42,992 nt of DNA, from assembly GCA_009924775.1 (NCBI GenBank), contig RFQY01000003.1, forward strand, positions 1-42,992, given 5' to 3'. Both the position numbers and the translations under genes were made by a program. Origin of the DNA: Paracoccaceae bacterium (lineage in GTDB: Bacteria > Pseudomonadota > Alphaproteobacteria > Rhodobacterales > Rhodobacteraceae). The notes under the pieces were generated by a model. The model had not been told where the DNA came from. It ran no database searches and was given only the letters and a program-made list of their open reading frames with translations. This document shows positions 25,181 to 36,227 of this stretch, piece by piece. Within the stretch, counting starts at the first letter, position 1. Every line of letters starts with the position of its first letter.

Positions 25181-26902
25181 ATGAGCGCAACCGCCCCGCA
25201 ATCTGGCCGCGCCGAATTGGCCAAAACCCGGCAGGCCAGCCGGCATCTTTTCCTTTTCGTGGCGCTGTTTAGCATGGCGGTGAACCTTCTTATGCTCACC
25301 GGGCCTTTGTATATGCTGCAGGTCTATGACCGGGTTTTGGGCAGCCGCTCGGTGGAAACGCTGATTGCGCTTTCGCTACTGGCCACGTTTCTGTTTGCGA
25401 TGATGGGGCTGCTTGATCATGTGCGCGGGCGGGTGGCGGCGCGGTTTCAGGCGGCATTAGACCAGCGCGTGTTTCAGGCGATGATTCGCAAATCTGCCCT
25501 GCGCCCAGATGAACAAACCGCCGGCGCGCTGCGCGATCTTGAGGCGGTGCAGCGGCTCTTGGGGGCGCCCGCCATGCTGGCGCTGTTCGATCTGCCTTGG
25601 ACGCCCCTGTTTTTGTTTGGCATTTTTCTGTTTCACCCATGGCTGGGCTATCTGGCGGTAACCGGCGGGCTGGTTTTGCTGGCGATCACCATCTTGAACC
25701 AGATCAGCACCCGCACCCCCGTGGCCGAAGCCGCGCAGCGCAGCGCCCGGGCCGAGGTATTGGCCGCGCAATTGCGCAGCGAGGCCGAGATGGTGCAATC
25801 GCTGGGCATGGGCGCGGCGGTTATGGCGCGGTGGCGGCATTTGCGGGACCAATCGCTGCAGGCGCAGTTGGGTGCCGCAGATCGTGCCGGGCTGTTCACC
25901 GCCAGCACCAAAACATTTCGGCTATTCTTGCAATCCGCCATGCTGGGGCTGGGGGCTTATTTGGTGCTGCAAGCCGAGGTGACAGCTGGGGCGATGATCG
26001 CCGGGTCTATTTTGCTGGGTCGGGCGCTGGCGCCTGTGGAATTGGCCGTGGGCCAATGGGCAAGCGTGCAGCGCGCCCGCCAAGGCTGGCTGAATTTGGC
26101 CGATCTTTTGGGCGATATCGCCCCCGAACCCCCGCGCACACCGCTGCCCGTTCCAAAAGCCTTGCTTGAAGTTCAACAACTGACGGTGTTTCCACCGGGC
26201 GAGGCGCAGCCTGTGTTGCGCGCGCTGACCTTTAGCCTGCAACCGGGGCAGGCGGTTGGGGTGATCGGCGTTTCGGGCGCTGGAAAATCCAGCCTGGCGC
26301 GCGCCTTAACAGGCGCTTGGCGGCCCGCGCAGGGCATTATCAGGCTGGATGGCGCCACGCTGGACCAATACGACCCGGCCACCTTGGGCCGCCACATAGG
26401 CTATTTGCCCCAGCGCGTGCAGCTGTTCGAGGGAACGATCGCAGAAAATATCGCCAAAATGGCCACATCCCCCGATGCCGAAAAGGTGGTGCAGGCCGCC
26501 CGGCGCGCGGGCGCGCATGAGATGATTTTGAAGCTGCCACAGGGGTATGACACCCTTGTGCCGGCCAATGGGGGGCGTTTGTCGGGGGGGCAGATGCAGC
26601 GCATCGCCTTGGCGCGCGCGCTTTATGATGACCCGGTGATCTTGGTGTTGGACGAGCCGAATTCGAACCTAGATACCGATGGCAGCGCGGCGCTGAACCA
26701 AGCTATTTTGCAACAAAAACAGGCTGGCAAGGCCTGTTTGGTCATGGCCCATCGGCCGGCAGCCATTCAGGAATGCGATATGCTGCTGGTGTTAGACAAC
26801 GGCCACAGCGTGGCCTTTGGCCCGCGCGACGAGGTGCTGCGCAAGGCGGTGCATAACCACCAGAAATTGGCGCAGCGCAGCGCCCAAGGGGGCATGCAAT
26901 GA
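25181..26902 (+). CDS. Type I secretion ABC transporter (PrtD/HlyB-like permease/ATPase)
   Basis: This inner-membrane exporter has a fused ATPase and is 573 aa, the length of PrtD-type proteins without a C39 peptidase domain. The membrane domain spans about residues 25-300 (LFVALFSMAVNLLMLTGPLYM; LLATFLFAMMGLLDHVRGR). The ATPase domain has Walker A GVSGAGKSSLARAL (about 365), the signature LSGGQMQRIALARALYDD and Walker B VILVLDEPNSNLD. Its last codons overlap the adaptor gene (ATGA). No secreted RTX-type protein and no TolC are in the window, so the cargo is unknown. Confidence 0.92.
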   Translation: MSATAPQSGRAELAKTRQASRHLFLFVALFSMAVNLLMLTGPLYMLQVYDRVLGSRSVETLIALSLLATFLFAMMGLLDHVRGRVAARFQAALDQRVFQAMIRKSALRPDEQTAGALRDLEAVQRLLGAPAMLALFDLPWTPLFLFGIFLFHPWLGYLAVTGGLVLLAITILNQISTRTPVAEAAQRSARAEVLAAQLRSEAEMVQSLGMGAAVMARWRHLRDQSLQAQLGAADRAGLFTASTKTFRLFLQSAMLGLGAYLVLQAEVTAGAMIAGSILLGRALAPVELAVGQWASVQRARQGWLNLADLLGDIAPEPPRTPLPVPKALLEVQQLTVFPPGEAQPVLRALTFSLQPGQAVGVIGVSGAGKSSLARALTGAWRPAQGIIRLDGATLDQYDPATLGRHIGYLPQRVQLFEGTIAENIAKMATSPDAEKVVQAARRAGAHEMILKLPQGYDTLVPANGGRLSGGQMQRIALARALYDDPVILVLDEPNSNLDTDGSAALNQAILQQKQAGKACLVMAHRPAAIQECDMLLVLDNGHSVAFGPRDEVLRKAVHNHQKLAQRSAQGGMQ

Positions 26903-28206
26903 CAAAGCCTACCACAGAATTCAGCGCGCGGTGGCACTTGGGCCTTGGGTTGGGCGGTTTGGCGCTGCTGATCTTTGGCTTTGGGGGCTGGGCCAGTTTC
27001 AGCGAAATATCGGGCGCCGTGATCGCCCCGGGGCAAATCGAGGTAGATCAAAACCGGCAGGTGGTGCAGCACCCAGATGGCGGTGTCGTGGCCGAAATTT
27101 TGGCCCAAGAAGGCGACACCGTGCGCCAAGGGCAGCTGTTGATCCAGCTGGATGCCACGCGGCTGGGGTCAGAGCTGGCCATTGTCGAGGGGCAGCTGTT
27201 CGAGTTGATGGCCCGCCGCGGCCGCTTAGAGGCCGAGCGCGACGATAGGCCCGAACCAGTTTATGATGCATTGCTACGCGACAGCGCCGCCAGCAACGGC
27301 GATGCGGCCGTTTTGATGGCCGGGCAAAGCCAGTTGCTGGCCGCACGCCGCGCATCTACCGCCCAAGAAGTGGCGCAATTGGCCAAGCGGCGCAGCCAGA
27401 TCGATACGCAAATCACCGGGATCAGCGCCCAATCGCAGGCCTTGGGCCAGCAGCTGCAATTGATCGAGGAAGAGCTGCCAGATCAGCAAACCCTGTTAGA
27501 CCGCGGCTTGGCACAGGCAGGGCGCGTGCTGGCATTACGGCGCGAGCAGGCCCGGCTTTCGGGGCAATTGGGCGAGCTGACAGCGCAGCGCGCTTTGGCC
27601 CAAGAACGCGCCACAGAAATTGACCTAGAGGTCATCAAACTGCGCACCCAGCAGCCCGAAGAGGCCATTACCCGCCTGCGCGATTTGCAATTTCGCGAAT
27701 TGGAACTGGCCGAGCAGCGCCGCGCCCTGCTGGAACGGCGCGACAGGCTGGCCATCCGCGCGCCTGTAAGCGGCATTATCTATGGGCTACAGGTAACCAC
27801 GCCCCGCTCGGTTATTCGTGCCGCCGAACCGGTGATGTTTATTATCCCGCAAGATCGGCCCTTGGTTATTGCCGCCCGGGTCGATCCCATTCACATCGAC
27901 AAAATCACGCTGGGCCAGCCGGTAAACCTGCGGTTTTCGGCGCTAGATCAGCGCACCACCCCGGAACTGACGGGCGAAGTGGCCAAAGTATCCCCCGATG
28001 CCTTTGTCGATCAGGCCCGCGGCCTAAGCTATTATCGCACAGAAATTACCCTGCCCGAAGCCGAGCAATCCAAGCTGCCCAACAGAATTCGGCTGTTGCC
28101 AGGCATGCCAGTCGAGGCGTTTATTCGCACCGGGGACAGAACGCCCTTGGCCTATTTGACCAAACCGCTGACCGATTATTTCAGCAAAGCGTTTCGCGAT
28201 GGCTAG
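26899..28206 (+). CDS. HlyD/PrtE-family membrane fusion protein
   Basis: This 435-aa periplasmic adaptor links the ABC exporter to an outer-membrane channel. It has one N-terminal membrane helix (LGLGLGGLALLIFGFGGWAS). A split lipoyl/barrel domain (GAVIAPGQIEVDQNRQVVQH; DTVRQGQLLIQLDATRLGS) flanks a long coiled coil rich in Gln, Glu, Leu and Arg (about 90-270). The C-terminal beta-barrel has IRAPVSGIIYGLQV and RIRLLPGMPVEAFIRTGDR, typical of the family. The start overlaps the stop of the ABC gene by four bases, so the two are coupled. Confidence 0.92.
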   Translation: MTKPTTEFSARWHLGLGLGGLALLIFGFGGWASFSEISGAVIAPGQIEVDQNRQVVQHPDGGVVAEILAQEGDTVRQGQLLIQLDATRLGSELAIVEGQLFELMARRGRLEAERDDRPEPVYDALLRDSAASNGDAAVLMAGQSQLLAARRASTAQEVAQLAKRRSQIDTQITGISAQSQALGQQLQLIEEELPDQQTLLDRGLAQAGRVLALRREQARLSGQLGELTAQRALAQERATEIDLEVIKLRTQQPEEAITRLRDLQFRELELAEQRRALLERRDRLAIRAPVSGIIYGLQVTTPRSVIRAAEPVMFIIPQDRPLVIAARVDPIHIDKITLGQPVNLRFSALDQRTTPELTGEVAKVSPDAFVDQARGLSYYRTEITLPEAEQSKLPNRIRLLPGMPVEAFIRTGDRTPLAYLTKPLTDYFSKAFRDG

Positions 28207-28210
28207 ACAG

Positions 28211-28234
28211 CCCAGCGCCCCTTTGGGCGCCGGG
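28211..28234. terminator. Inverted repeat between convergent genes
   Basis: GCGCCC-CTTT-GGGCGC, extended by CCC/GGG past one mismatch, occupies most of the 37-base gap between the adaptor gene and gyrB. There is no U-run, so it would be a weak terminator or an mRNA end-stabiliser for both genes. Confidence 0.45.
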
Positions 28235-28243
28235 CGTTAGGGC

Positions 28244-30700
<2,457 letters not shown>

Positions 30701-30784
30701 TTACTGCCGTTTTATAGCCGCCCCCGGCCGGATTGTCACGTCACAGACACAATATTTGGTGGGTTACAGCCATATCCGCCGCAA

Positions 30785-31405
30785 TCACGTGAAAGGGATC
30801 ACACAACCCACGAAAATCAACACCCCACCCGAACCGATGTTCAGCCGTCGCAGCGCCTTTGGGCTTTGCAACACTTGCCGCACCCGATCCAAAAACAGCG
30901 CCAAACCCAAATTACCCAGCATCGGAACCAGCGCAGAAATTGCCAAAATACAGGCAATATCCAATGCCCCCACGCGGGCCAAATCAAAAAACCCTGGCAA
31001 GATACCCATGTAAAACAAAATCGCCTTGGGGTTGCCAATCACCGCAGCCACCCCCACCGAAAACCCAGCCCAAAGGCCCGGCCGCGTCAGCCGGCTATCC
31101 CCCTCAAGCCGTGTGGCGGGGCTGCGGATCAGCATCACCCCCATCCCCACAAACACCACTGCCGCCACCCAGCGCAGAACCGATAAAAAATCGCCATAGC
31201 TGGCCAGCACCCAGTTCAGGCCAAAAATGGCGCAAAGCGGCCAGATCAAATCGCCCATCGCCACCCCCACAGCCAAGGGCCACGCCCCGCGCATCCCCCC
31301 AGACAAGGCACGCGCCACCAACGCCGCCCACACGGGGCCCGGCACAGCCCAAAGGGCCGCCATTCCCCCTGCATAAAGCAGCAGATCATAAAATGAAACG
31401 CTCAT
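30785..31405 (-). CDS. LysE/RhtB-family amino-acid exporter
   Basis: This 206-aa inner-membrane protein has about six hydrophobic segments. It shows the LysE-family start (SFYDLLLYAGGMAALWAVPGP) and the middle GNPKAILFYMGILPGF, which corresponds to the conserved NPK motif. Members export amino acids or related compounds; the substrate is unknown. The frame is open further upstream and overlaps the recF 3' end, but ATG 31405 starts the recognisable protein, 34 bases after the recF stop. It interrupts the usual recF-gyrB neighbourhood, so an insertion or local rearrangement is inferred. Confidence 0.88.
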   Translation of the reverse strand: MSVSFYDLLLYAGGMAALWAVPGPVWAALVARALSGGMRGAWPLAVGVAMGDLIWPLCAIFGLNWVLASYGDFLSVLRWVAAVVFVGMGVMLIRSPATRLEGDSRLTRPGLWAGFSVGVAAVIGNPKAILFYMGILPGFFDLARVGALDIACILAISALVPMLGNLGLALFLDRVRQVLQSPKALRRLNIGSGGVLIFVGCVIPFT

Positions 31406-31439
31406 GCCCCATGTCCCAAAACCCTGTGCACAAGGGCGC

Positions 31440-32561
31440 TTAACCAATCTGCGGCGCCGACACCATGCAAAACTCTGACACGCCGCCCGCTTCTGTCATT
31501 TCCACATATTGCGCCCGCGTGCCCATGCCCTCGAACAACTCGGGCCCCGTGCCCGTCATCCATGCCTGCGCCCCCAGCGCGCAGATCTCATCATAAAGCG
31601 CGCCACGCCGTGCCGCATCCAAATGCGCGCCCACCTCATCCAGTAACACCAACGGCGGCGCCCCTAGATCCGCCGCCAAAGCCCGCGCATTGGCCAAGAT
31701 CAACGACACCAGCAGCGCCTTTTGCTCCCCCGTCGAACAGTCTTTCGCCGCCACCCCCTTGGCCACATAAACCGCGTGCAAATCTGTGCGATGGGGCCCA
31801 ACCAACGTGCGCCCCGCCGCCATATCCCGAAACCGGCTTTCCCCAAAGGCTGCCAGCAGGTCGGCCTCATCGCTTGCCTGCGCCCCTTCGGGCTGCATGA
31901 TCTCAAGATGTGCGGCAGGAAAGGCAGTTTCAGCCCCCTCTTGCGCCGCCAGCAACCGCACAAGCGCAGCCGCGCGGTTTTGCGCCATCTGCGCCCCCGC
32001 CCGCGCCATCTGCCGCTCCAGCGCCACATACCAATGCGCATCGCGCACCTGCTCTTTCAGCAGGCGGTTGCGTTCGCGCATGGCTTTATCGTAAATCAAC
32101 GCCTGCGCGCCATGATCGGGGAAAAAGCTCAGCGTCATCCGGTCCAAAAACCGCCGGCGTCCCTCGGCCCCTTCAATCCACAAGCGGTCCATACTGGGCA
32201 CCAGCCACAACACGCGCAAAAGCTGGCCCAACGCCGTCTGCGCCGCGGCTTTGCCCCCCAGCTTCACCTGCCGCGCAGCGCCGGCGTCTGAAAAAATCTC
32301 AACCTCTGTATCCAGATCAGCGCCCGCCAAAACATAGCGCAGCTTCCAGCCCAGCGCCTCGGGGCGGCGCGCCATCTCTTCGGCCGCAGCACGGCGCAGC
32401 CCGCGCCCCGGCGACAGCAGCGATACCGCCTCTAACAGATTGGTCTTCCCGGACCCATTCAGCCCAAATATCGCCACAGGCCGCGGGTCCAGCGCCAGCT
32501 CACCCCGCTGATGCGACCGAAAATGCGAAATCGACAGCGCAGAAACATAAAGGCCAGCCAC
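31440..32561 (-). CDS. recF: DNA replication and repair protein RecF
   Basis: RecF loads RecA at gaps together with RecO and RecR. The 373-aa protein is an SMC-like ATPase. Walker A is GLNGSGKTNLLEAVSLLSPG (about residue 33). The central part has WIEGAEGRRRFLDRM, and the ABC-like C-terminus has STGEQKALLVSLILANA and Walker B PLVLLDEVGAHLD. It follows dnaN by 61 bases on the same strand. It is slightly longer than E. coli RecF, and no motif is missing. Confidence 0.95.
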   Translation of the reverse strand: MAGLYVSALSISHFRSHQRGELALDPRPVAIFGLNGSGKTNLLEAVSLLSPGRGLRRAAAEEMARRPEALGWKLRYVLAGADLDTEVEIFSDAGAARQVKLGGKAAAQTALGQLLRVLWLVPSMDRLWIEGAEGRRRFLDRMTLSFFPDHGAQALIYDKAMRERNRLLKEQVRDAHWYVALERQMARAGAQMAQNRAAALVRLLAAQEGAETAFPAAHLEIMQPEGAQASDEADLLAAFGESRFRDMAAGRTLVGPHRTDLHAVYVAKGVAAKDCSTGEQKALLVSLILANARALAADLGAPPLVLLDEVGAHLDAARRGALYDEICALGAQAWMTGTGPELFEGMGTRAQYVEMTEAGGVSEFCMVSAPQIG

Positions 32562-32622
32562 TAAAGCCGCCCTTCATCTTGCCAAAAATACTCATCTCGC
32601 ACATGGGCCATCTGGCGCCACG

Positions 32623-33741
32623 TCAGACGCGCATTGGCATCACGACATATACCGCGCTGGTGTCATTGCCCTCGCGCATCAAGGTCGGGTCGCCGGCGGA
32701 ATTGAACAAGAACACCGCATTCTCGCGGTCCACTTGGCTGGCGATTTCCAGCAGATATTTGGCATTAAAACCAATCTCCAGCCGCTCGTCGCCATAGGCC
32801 ACGGCCAGCTCTTCCTCTGCCGCGCCGCTATCGGGGGCATTGACCGACAGCACCAGCCGGTCTTCATCCAGCTGCAGCTTGACCGCGCGCGACCGTTCCG
32901 ACGATACCGTCGCCACACGGTCTACCGCCGCGGCAAACTCGCTGGCATCTACCTCTAGCTTGCGGGTGTTTCCGGTGGGAATAACCCGGGTGTAATCGGG
33001 GAATGTGCCATCGATCACTTTCGAGGTCAGCGTCAGATTGGGCGTGGCAAAGCGAATTTTGGTTTCACTGACCGAGACGGCAATTTTCATATCGTCATCA
33101 TCTAGCAGCTTGCGCAGCTCGCCCACGGTTTTGCGCGGCACAATCACCCCCGGCATGGCTTCGGCATGTACGGGCAATTCGGCGTCGATCCTGGCCAAGC
33201 GGTGGCCATCGGTGGCCACGCAGCGCAACACCGGGCCGCCTTCGGCTTGGGCGACATGCATGTAGACGCCATTCAGGTAGTACCGGGTTTCCTCGGTCGA
33301 GATCGCGAATTTCGATTTGTCAAACAAGCGGCGCAACACCGGGGCCGGGGCGCTGAAATTCGAGGCATATTCCGACGAGGCCATCACCGGAAAATCCTCT
33401 TTTGGCAAGGTGGCCAAGTTAAAATGCGACCGGCCCGCAGTTACGCTCAGCCGGCCAGCGGTGCCATCATCTGCCAATGTAACCAGCGCGCCATCGGGCA
33501 GCTTGCGCACGATTTCGTGCAATGTCACGGCCGAAACCGTGGTGGCGCCAGCGCGCTCTACCATGGCTGTGGCCTTGTCGACCACTTCGATATCTAGGTC
33601 GGTGGCACGAAATTGCACTGTGTTGCCTTCGGCCTCGATCAGCACATTGGCAAGGATCGGTATCGTATTGCGCCGTTCCACAACAGATTGCGCCTGCGCT
33701 ACCGCTTTCAGCAGAGTTCCACGCTCGATACTAAGCTTCAT
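32623..33741 (-). CDS. dnaN: DNA polymerase III sliding clamp (beta subunit)
   Basis: This ring-shaped processivity clamp is 372 aa, the standard length, with three clamp-fold domains. It starts MKLSIERGTLLKAVAQAQSV and has VVERRNTIPILANVLIEAEG near residue 20. The C-terminus ends DTSAVYVVMPMRV, typical of the protein-binding pocket. ATG 33741 is chosen over a frame start 15 codons upstream because the conserved clamp N-terminus begins here and AAAGGAA precedes it. It lies 173 bases after dnaA. That gap holds a GGGCAGG/CCTGCCC inverted repeat (33866-33885) of uncertain role. Confidence 0.97.
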   Translation of the reverse strand: MKLSIERGTLLKAVAQAQSVVERRNTIPILANVLIEAEGNTVQFRATDLDIEVVDKATAMVERAGATTVSAVTLHEIVRKLPDGALVTLADDGTAGRLSVTAGRSHFNLATLPKEDFPVMASSEYASNFSAPAPVLRRLFDKSKFAISTEETRYYLNGVYMHVAQAEGGPVLRCVATDGHRLARIDAELPVHAEAMPGVIVPRKTVGELRKLLDDDDMKIAVSVSETKIRFATPNLTLTSKVIDGTFPDYTRVIPTGNTRKLEVDASEFAAAVDRVATVSSERSRAVKLQLDEDRLVLSVNAPDSGAAEEELAVAYGDERLEIGFNAKYLLEIASQVDRENAVFLFNSAGDPTLMREGNDTSAVYVVMPMRV

Positions 33742-33914
33742 GATCCACGTTCCTTTCCCGAACCGGGCTACAACCGGGAGGGGCAAGGTATCCGAAATTC
33801 CCGCCCACTCAAGCGTTTTATGCGTCTGTTACTGGGTTTGTCCAAGGAAACCGCAGGCCCGTCAAGGGCAGGCCTGCGCCTGCCCGTGCTTGGGGGAAAA
33901 CCGGGGCCTATTGG

Positions 33915-35285
33915 TCACGCCTCTAGGGTGCGGCGCAGCATCTCTAGATCTTCGGCAATCTGGCCATCTTGCACTTTCAGTTCTTCGACACGCTTCACAC
34001 CATGCATCACGGTGGTGTGGTCGCGCCCACCAAAACGGCGGCCAATCTCTGGCAGCGAGCGGCTGGTCAGCTGTTTGCACAAATACATCGCCACTTGGCG
34101 CGGGCGGGCATAGGTGCGCACCCGTTTCGGGCCCAGCAAATCTGATAGGCGAATGTTGTAATGTTCGGCCACGCGGCGCTGAATTTCCTCGATGGTGATC
34201 TTGCGTTCCGAGGCACGCAAAATATCGGCCAAGCAATCTTGGGTCATATCCAGCGTAATTTCGCAGCCCACCAGCGACGCAAAGGCAAACAGCCGGGTCA
34301 GCGCACCTTCTAGCACGCGCACATTGGTGCTGATGCGGTGGGCCAAAAATTCTAACACGCCATCGGCCAGAACAAGGCCGGGATATTGTTCGCTGAACTG
34401 ATCCACTTTGGAATGTAAAATGCCCAAGCGCAGCTCGTAATCGGTTGGGTGCAAATCCACCACCAGCCCGCATTGCAGGCGGCTTTTGATCCGGTCTTCC
34501 AGATCTTTGATTTCGCCGGGCGCCCGATCGGCCGAGATGATGATCTGTTTGTTTTGGTCCACCAGCGCGTTGAAAGTATGAAAGAATTCTTCTTGGGTGC
34601 TGTCTTTGCCGGCGATGAATTGCACATCATCCACCATCAGCACGTCAACCGCGCGGAAGATCTGTTTAAAGTCCATCATGCGGCGATCGCGCAGCGCCTG
34701 CACGAAACGATACATGAATTGCTCTGCCGACAGATAGACCACGTTCAAATCGGGGCGGCGCACCGATAGTTCATGCGCAATCGCATGCATGAGGTGGGTT
34801 TTACCCAAGCCCACACCACCATATAAAAACAGCGGGTTAAAGGTAACTGGCCCGCCCTCTGCCACGCGGCGCGCGGCGGCATGGGCCAGTTCGTTGGGCT
34901 TGCCCACCACAAACGTGTCAAAGGTAAAACGCGCATCAAGCGGCGCACCGGGCAGCAGCTCGCCCGCGGGGCGCACAGCTTGGGCGGTGCCCAAGGATGG
35001 CGCAGGTTTGGCGCCAGATTGGGCATTGGCACGCGCCGGGGTGGCGGCAGCCACGCTAAATTGCACGCGACGCACCTGTGCCCCGGAATGGGCCAATTTA
35101 TGCAAGATCAGATCGCCAAAATTTTGCTGAACGTAATTGCCCAGAAAGCTGGTTGGCACGTTGAAAATGGCAACGCCGTCGCGGATGTCGGAAAACTCGA
35201 TCGGTTCGATCCAGTTGGTGAAGTTATTTTGCCCCACCATGCCCAGCAAACTTTGCCGCAGCTGGCCCCATTGTTCTTGCGTCAT
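33915..35285 (-). CDS. dnaA: Chromosomal replication initiator DnaA
   Basis: DnaA binds oriC and melts it to start replication. The 456-aa protein has domain I (WGQLRQSLLGMVGQNNFTNW), a low-complexity Ala/Pro linker (about 90-130), and an AAA+ domain with Walker A GGVGLGKTHL (about 170) and Walker B VLMVDDVQF. The DNA-binding domain ends with RFGGRDHTTVMHGVKRV. ATG 35285 (MTQEQWGQ) begins domain I; the frame continues upstream for 59 codons of Cys-rich, non-conserved sequence, which I reject. The leader is long, and a candidate promoter lies about 220 bases upstream. Confidence 0.97.
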   Translation of the reverse strand: MTQEQWGQLRQSLLGMVGQNNFTNWIEPIEFSDIRDGVAIFNVPTSFLGNYVQQNFGDLILHKLAHSGAQVRRVQFSVAAATPARANAQSGAKPAPSLGTAQAVRPAGELLPGAPLDARFTFDTFVVGKPNELAHAAARRVAEGGPVTFNPLFLYGGVGLGKTHLMHAIAHELSVRRPDLNVVYLSAEQFMYRFVQALRDRRMMDFKQIFRAVDVLMVDDVQFIAGKDSTQEEFFHTFNALVDQNKQIIISADRAPGEIKDLEDRIKSRLQCGLVVDLHPTDYELRLGILHSKVDQFSEQYPGLVLADGVLEFLAHRISTNVRVLEGALTRLFAFASLVGCEITLDMTQDCLADILRASERKITIEEIQRRVAEHYNIRLSDLLGPKRVRTYARPRQVAMYLCKQLTSRSLPEIGRRFGGRDHTTVMHGVKRVEELKVQDGQIAEDLEMLRRTLEA

Positions 35286-35508
35286 TCCATCCCCGCTTGG
35301 CAACCAATTCGCACGTAAAAACGCATAGTCATCAAAAAAACATACTGTCCCATCCCCGCAAGGTTGCCCCGGCAGGCTTTGCACACATCCACTGTTTCCA
35401 AACACAGGGCCAAGGGTATTATTCCCTAGGCCTGCGGCACAGTCGCACCCGATTTTGGACAAAGTACCATTTGGCAGCGCCCGGCGTTGCGCCGAAAGAC
35501 TGTCTCAA

Positions 35509-35536
35509 ATTGTAACGCCGGGTTTATTCTGAACAA
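35509..35536 (-). promoter_or_regulatory. Candidate dnaA promoter
   Basis: On the minus strand TTGTTC (35536-35531), a 16-base spacer and TACAAT (35514-35509) form a possible promoter with a good -10 and a poor -35. It would give a leader of about 215 bases. The inverted repeat 35480-35522 spans the -10 and start point, so a regulator could act there. Confidence 0.35.
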
Positions 35537-35575
35537 AAATAAACTGGCGCGGCCCTGTCCCCCCAGACACGATGT

Positions 35576-35660
35576 GACTCGCAAGGGTGAAACTAGCAAC
35601 TGCGCCTATAGGGCCGCAACAGATCTTCACACTTGACTCGGGAATCCACGAAAAAGAATC
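35576..35660. promoter_or_regulatory. Cluster of four GANTC methylation sites
   Basis: GACTC at 35576-35580 and 35635-35639, and GAATC at 35642-35646 and 35656-35660, fall within 85 bases upstream of dnaA; three are within 26 bases. GANTC is the target of CcrM, the cell-cycle DNA methylase of alphaproteobacteria, which in Caulobacter affects dnaA expression. A similar role here is inferred. Confidence 0.5.
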
Positions 35661-35702
35661 TGCGCTCTTTCGGATATGGCCATATAACCGCATGGAACAA
35701 AC

Positions 35703-35731
35703 GCAAAAGGCGTCGCAAAATGCGACGCCTT
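35703..35731 (-). terminator. Terminator of rpsT
   Basis: AAGGCGTCGCA and TGCGACGCCTT form an 11-bp perfect stem with a 3-base loop, followed on the minus strand by TTGCGTTTG. It lies 26 bases after the rpsT stop codon. Confidence 0.8.
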
Positions 35732-35756
35732 GCATGGGCCAAACTGGCCTGTTTTC

Positions 35757-36020
35757 TTAGCCCAGCGCTTTGACGCGGGCGGCCAGGCGCGACACTTTGC
35801 GCGAGGCGGTGTTTTTGTGGAAAACGCCTTTGGTCACGCCGCGCATCAGTTCGGGCTGGGCTGCGCGCAGGGCTGCGGCTGCTGCGTCTTTGTCACCCGA
35901 AGCGATGGCTTCTTCGACTTTGCGCAGGAAGGTGCGGATACGCGAACGGCGGGTTTTGTTTACGGTGGCGCGTGCCTCGTTCTGGCGGGCGCGCTTTTTT
36001 GCCTGGGGCGAATTTGCCAT
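35757..36020 (-). CDS. rpsT: 30S ribosomal protein S20
   Basis: This small basic protein binds 16S rRNA in the 30S body. The 87-aa length is normal. It begins [20 protein letters not shown] and has [19 protein letters not shown] and [19 protein letters not shown], all characteristic. It has its own terminator and lies next to dnaA, a common neighbourhood in alphaproteobacteria. The upstream 207-base gap holds its promoter and the terminator of the enoyl-CoA hydratase gene. Confidence 0.98.
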   Translation of the reverse strand: MANSPQAKKRARQNEARATVNKTRRSRIRTFLRKVEEAIASGDKDAAAAALRAAQPELMRGVTKGVFHKNTASRKVSRLAARVKALG

Positions 36021-36183
36021 GATGTCAGACCTTTTCTCGGGTTTGGTTCAATTCTGTTGGCGTCATGCCACACCCAAAGGGACAAACCCGATCCGGCGGC
36101 TGATGCCGGACGATTCGAGCCAAGCGGGCTGCACGCGCATGTATCGGGCGGCGTATAGGCGATTTGATTGCAGAAGGAAACAG

Positions 36184-36220
36184 GAAAATACCCGGCCAAG
36201 GCCCACGCCTTGGGCCGGGC
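36184..36220 (-). terminator. Terminator of the enoyl-CoA hydratase gene
   Basis: CCCGGCCAAGGC and GCCTTGGGCCGGG pair with one bulged base across a CCAC loop (about 12 bp). On the minus strand TATTTTCC follows. It starts 8 bases after the stop codon. Confidence 0.75.
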
Positions 36221-36227
36221 GCCTGTG

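Larger units (their letters stand above)
35286..35756. other. dnaA-rpsT intergenic region
   Basis: These 471 bases hold no convincing gene. They contain the dnaA upstream region with a candidate promoter, a 9-bp inverted repeat (CCCGGCGTT 35480-35488 with AACGCCGGG 35514-35522), and four GANTC sites at 35576-35660. They also hold a 12-bp palindrome ATATGGCCATAT (35674-35685) and the rpsT terminator. No exact TTATCCACA DnaA box is seen, so this is probably not oriC. Confidence 0.7.

Noticed and set aside
35286-35462. Upstream extension of DnaA by 59 residues
   Set aside because: Cys-rich and unlike DnaA domain I; MTQEQWGQ at 35285 is the normal start.
35632-35731. Small RNA starting at plus-strand TTGACT and ending at the rpsT hairpin
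   Set aside because: The -10 (GAATCT) is poor and the hairpin has no U-run on the plus strand.
35286-35756. Chromosomal origin next to dnaA
   Set aside because: No exact TTATCCACA box or AT-rich unwinding element with iterated boxes was seen; in Rhodobacterales the origin is usually not beside dnaA.
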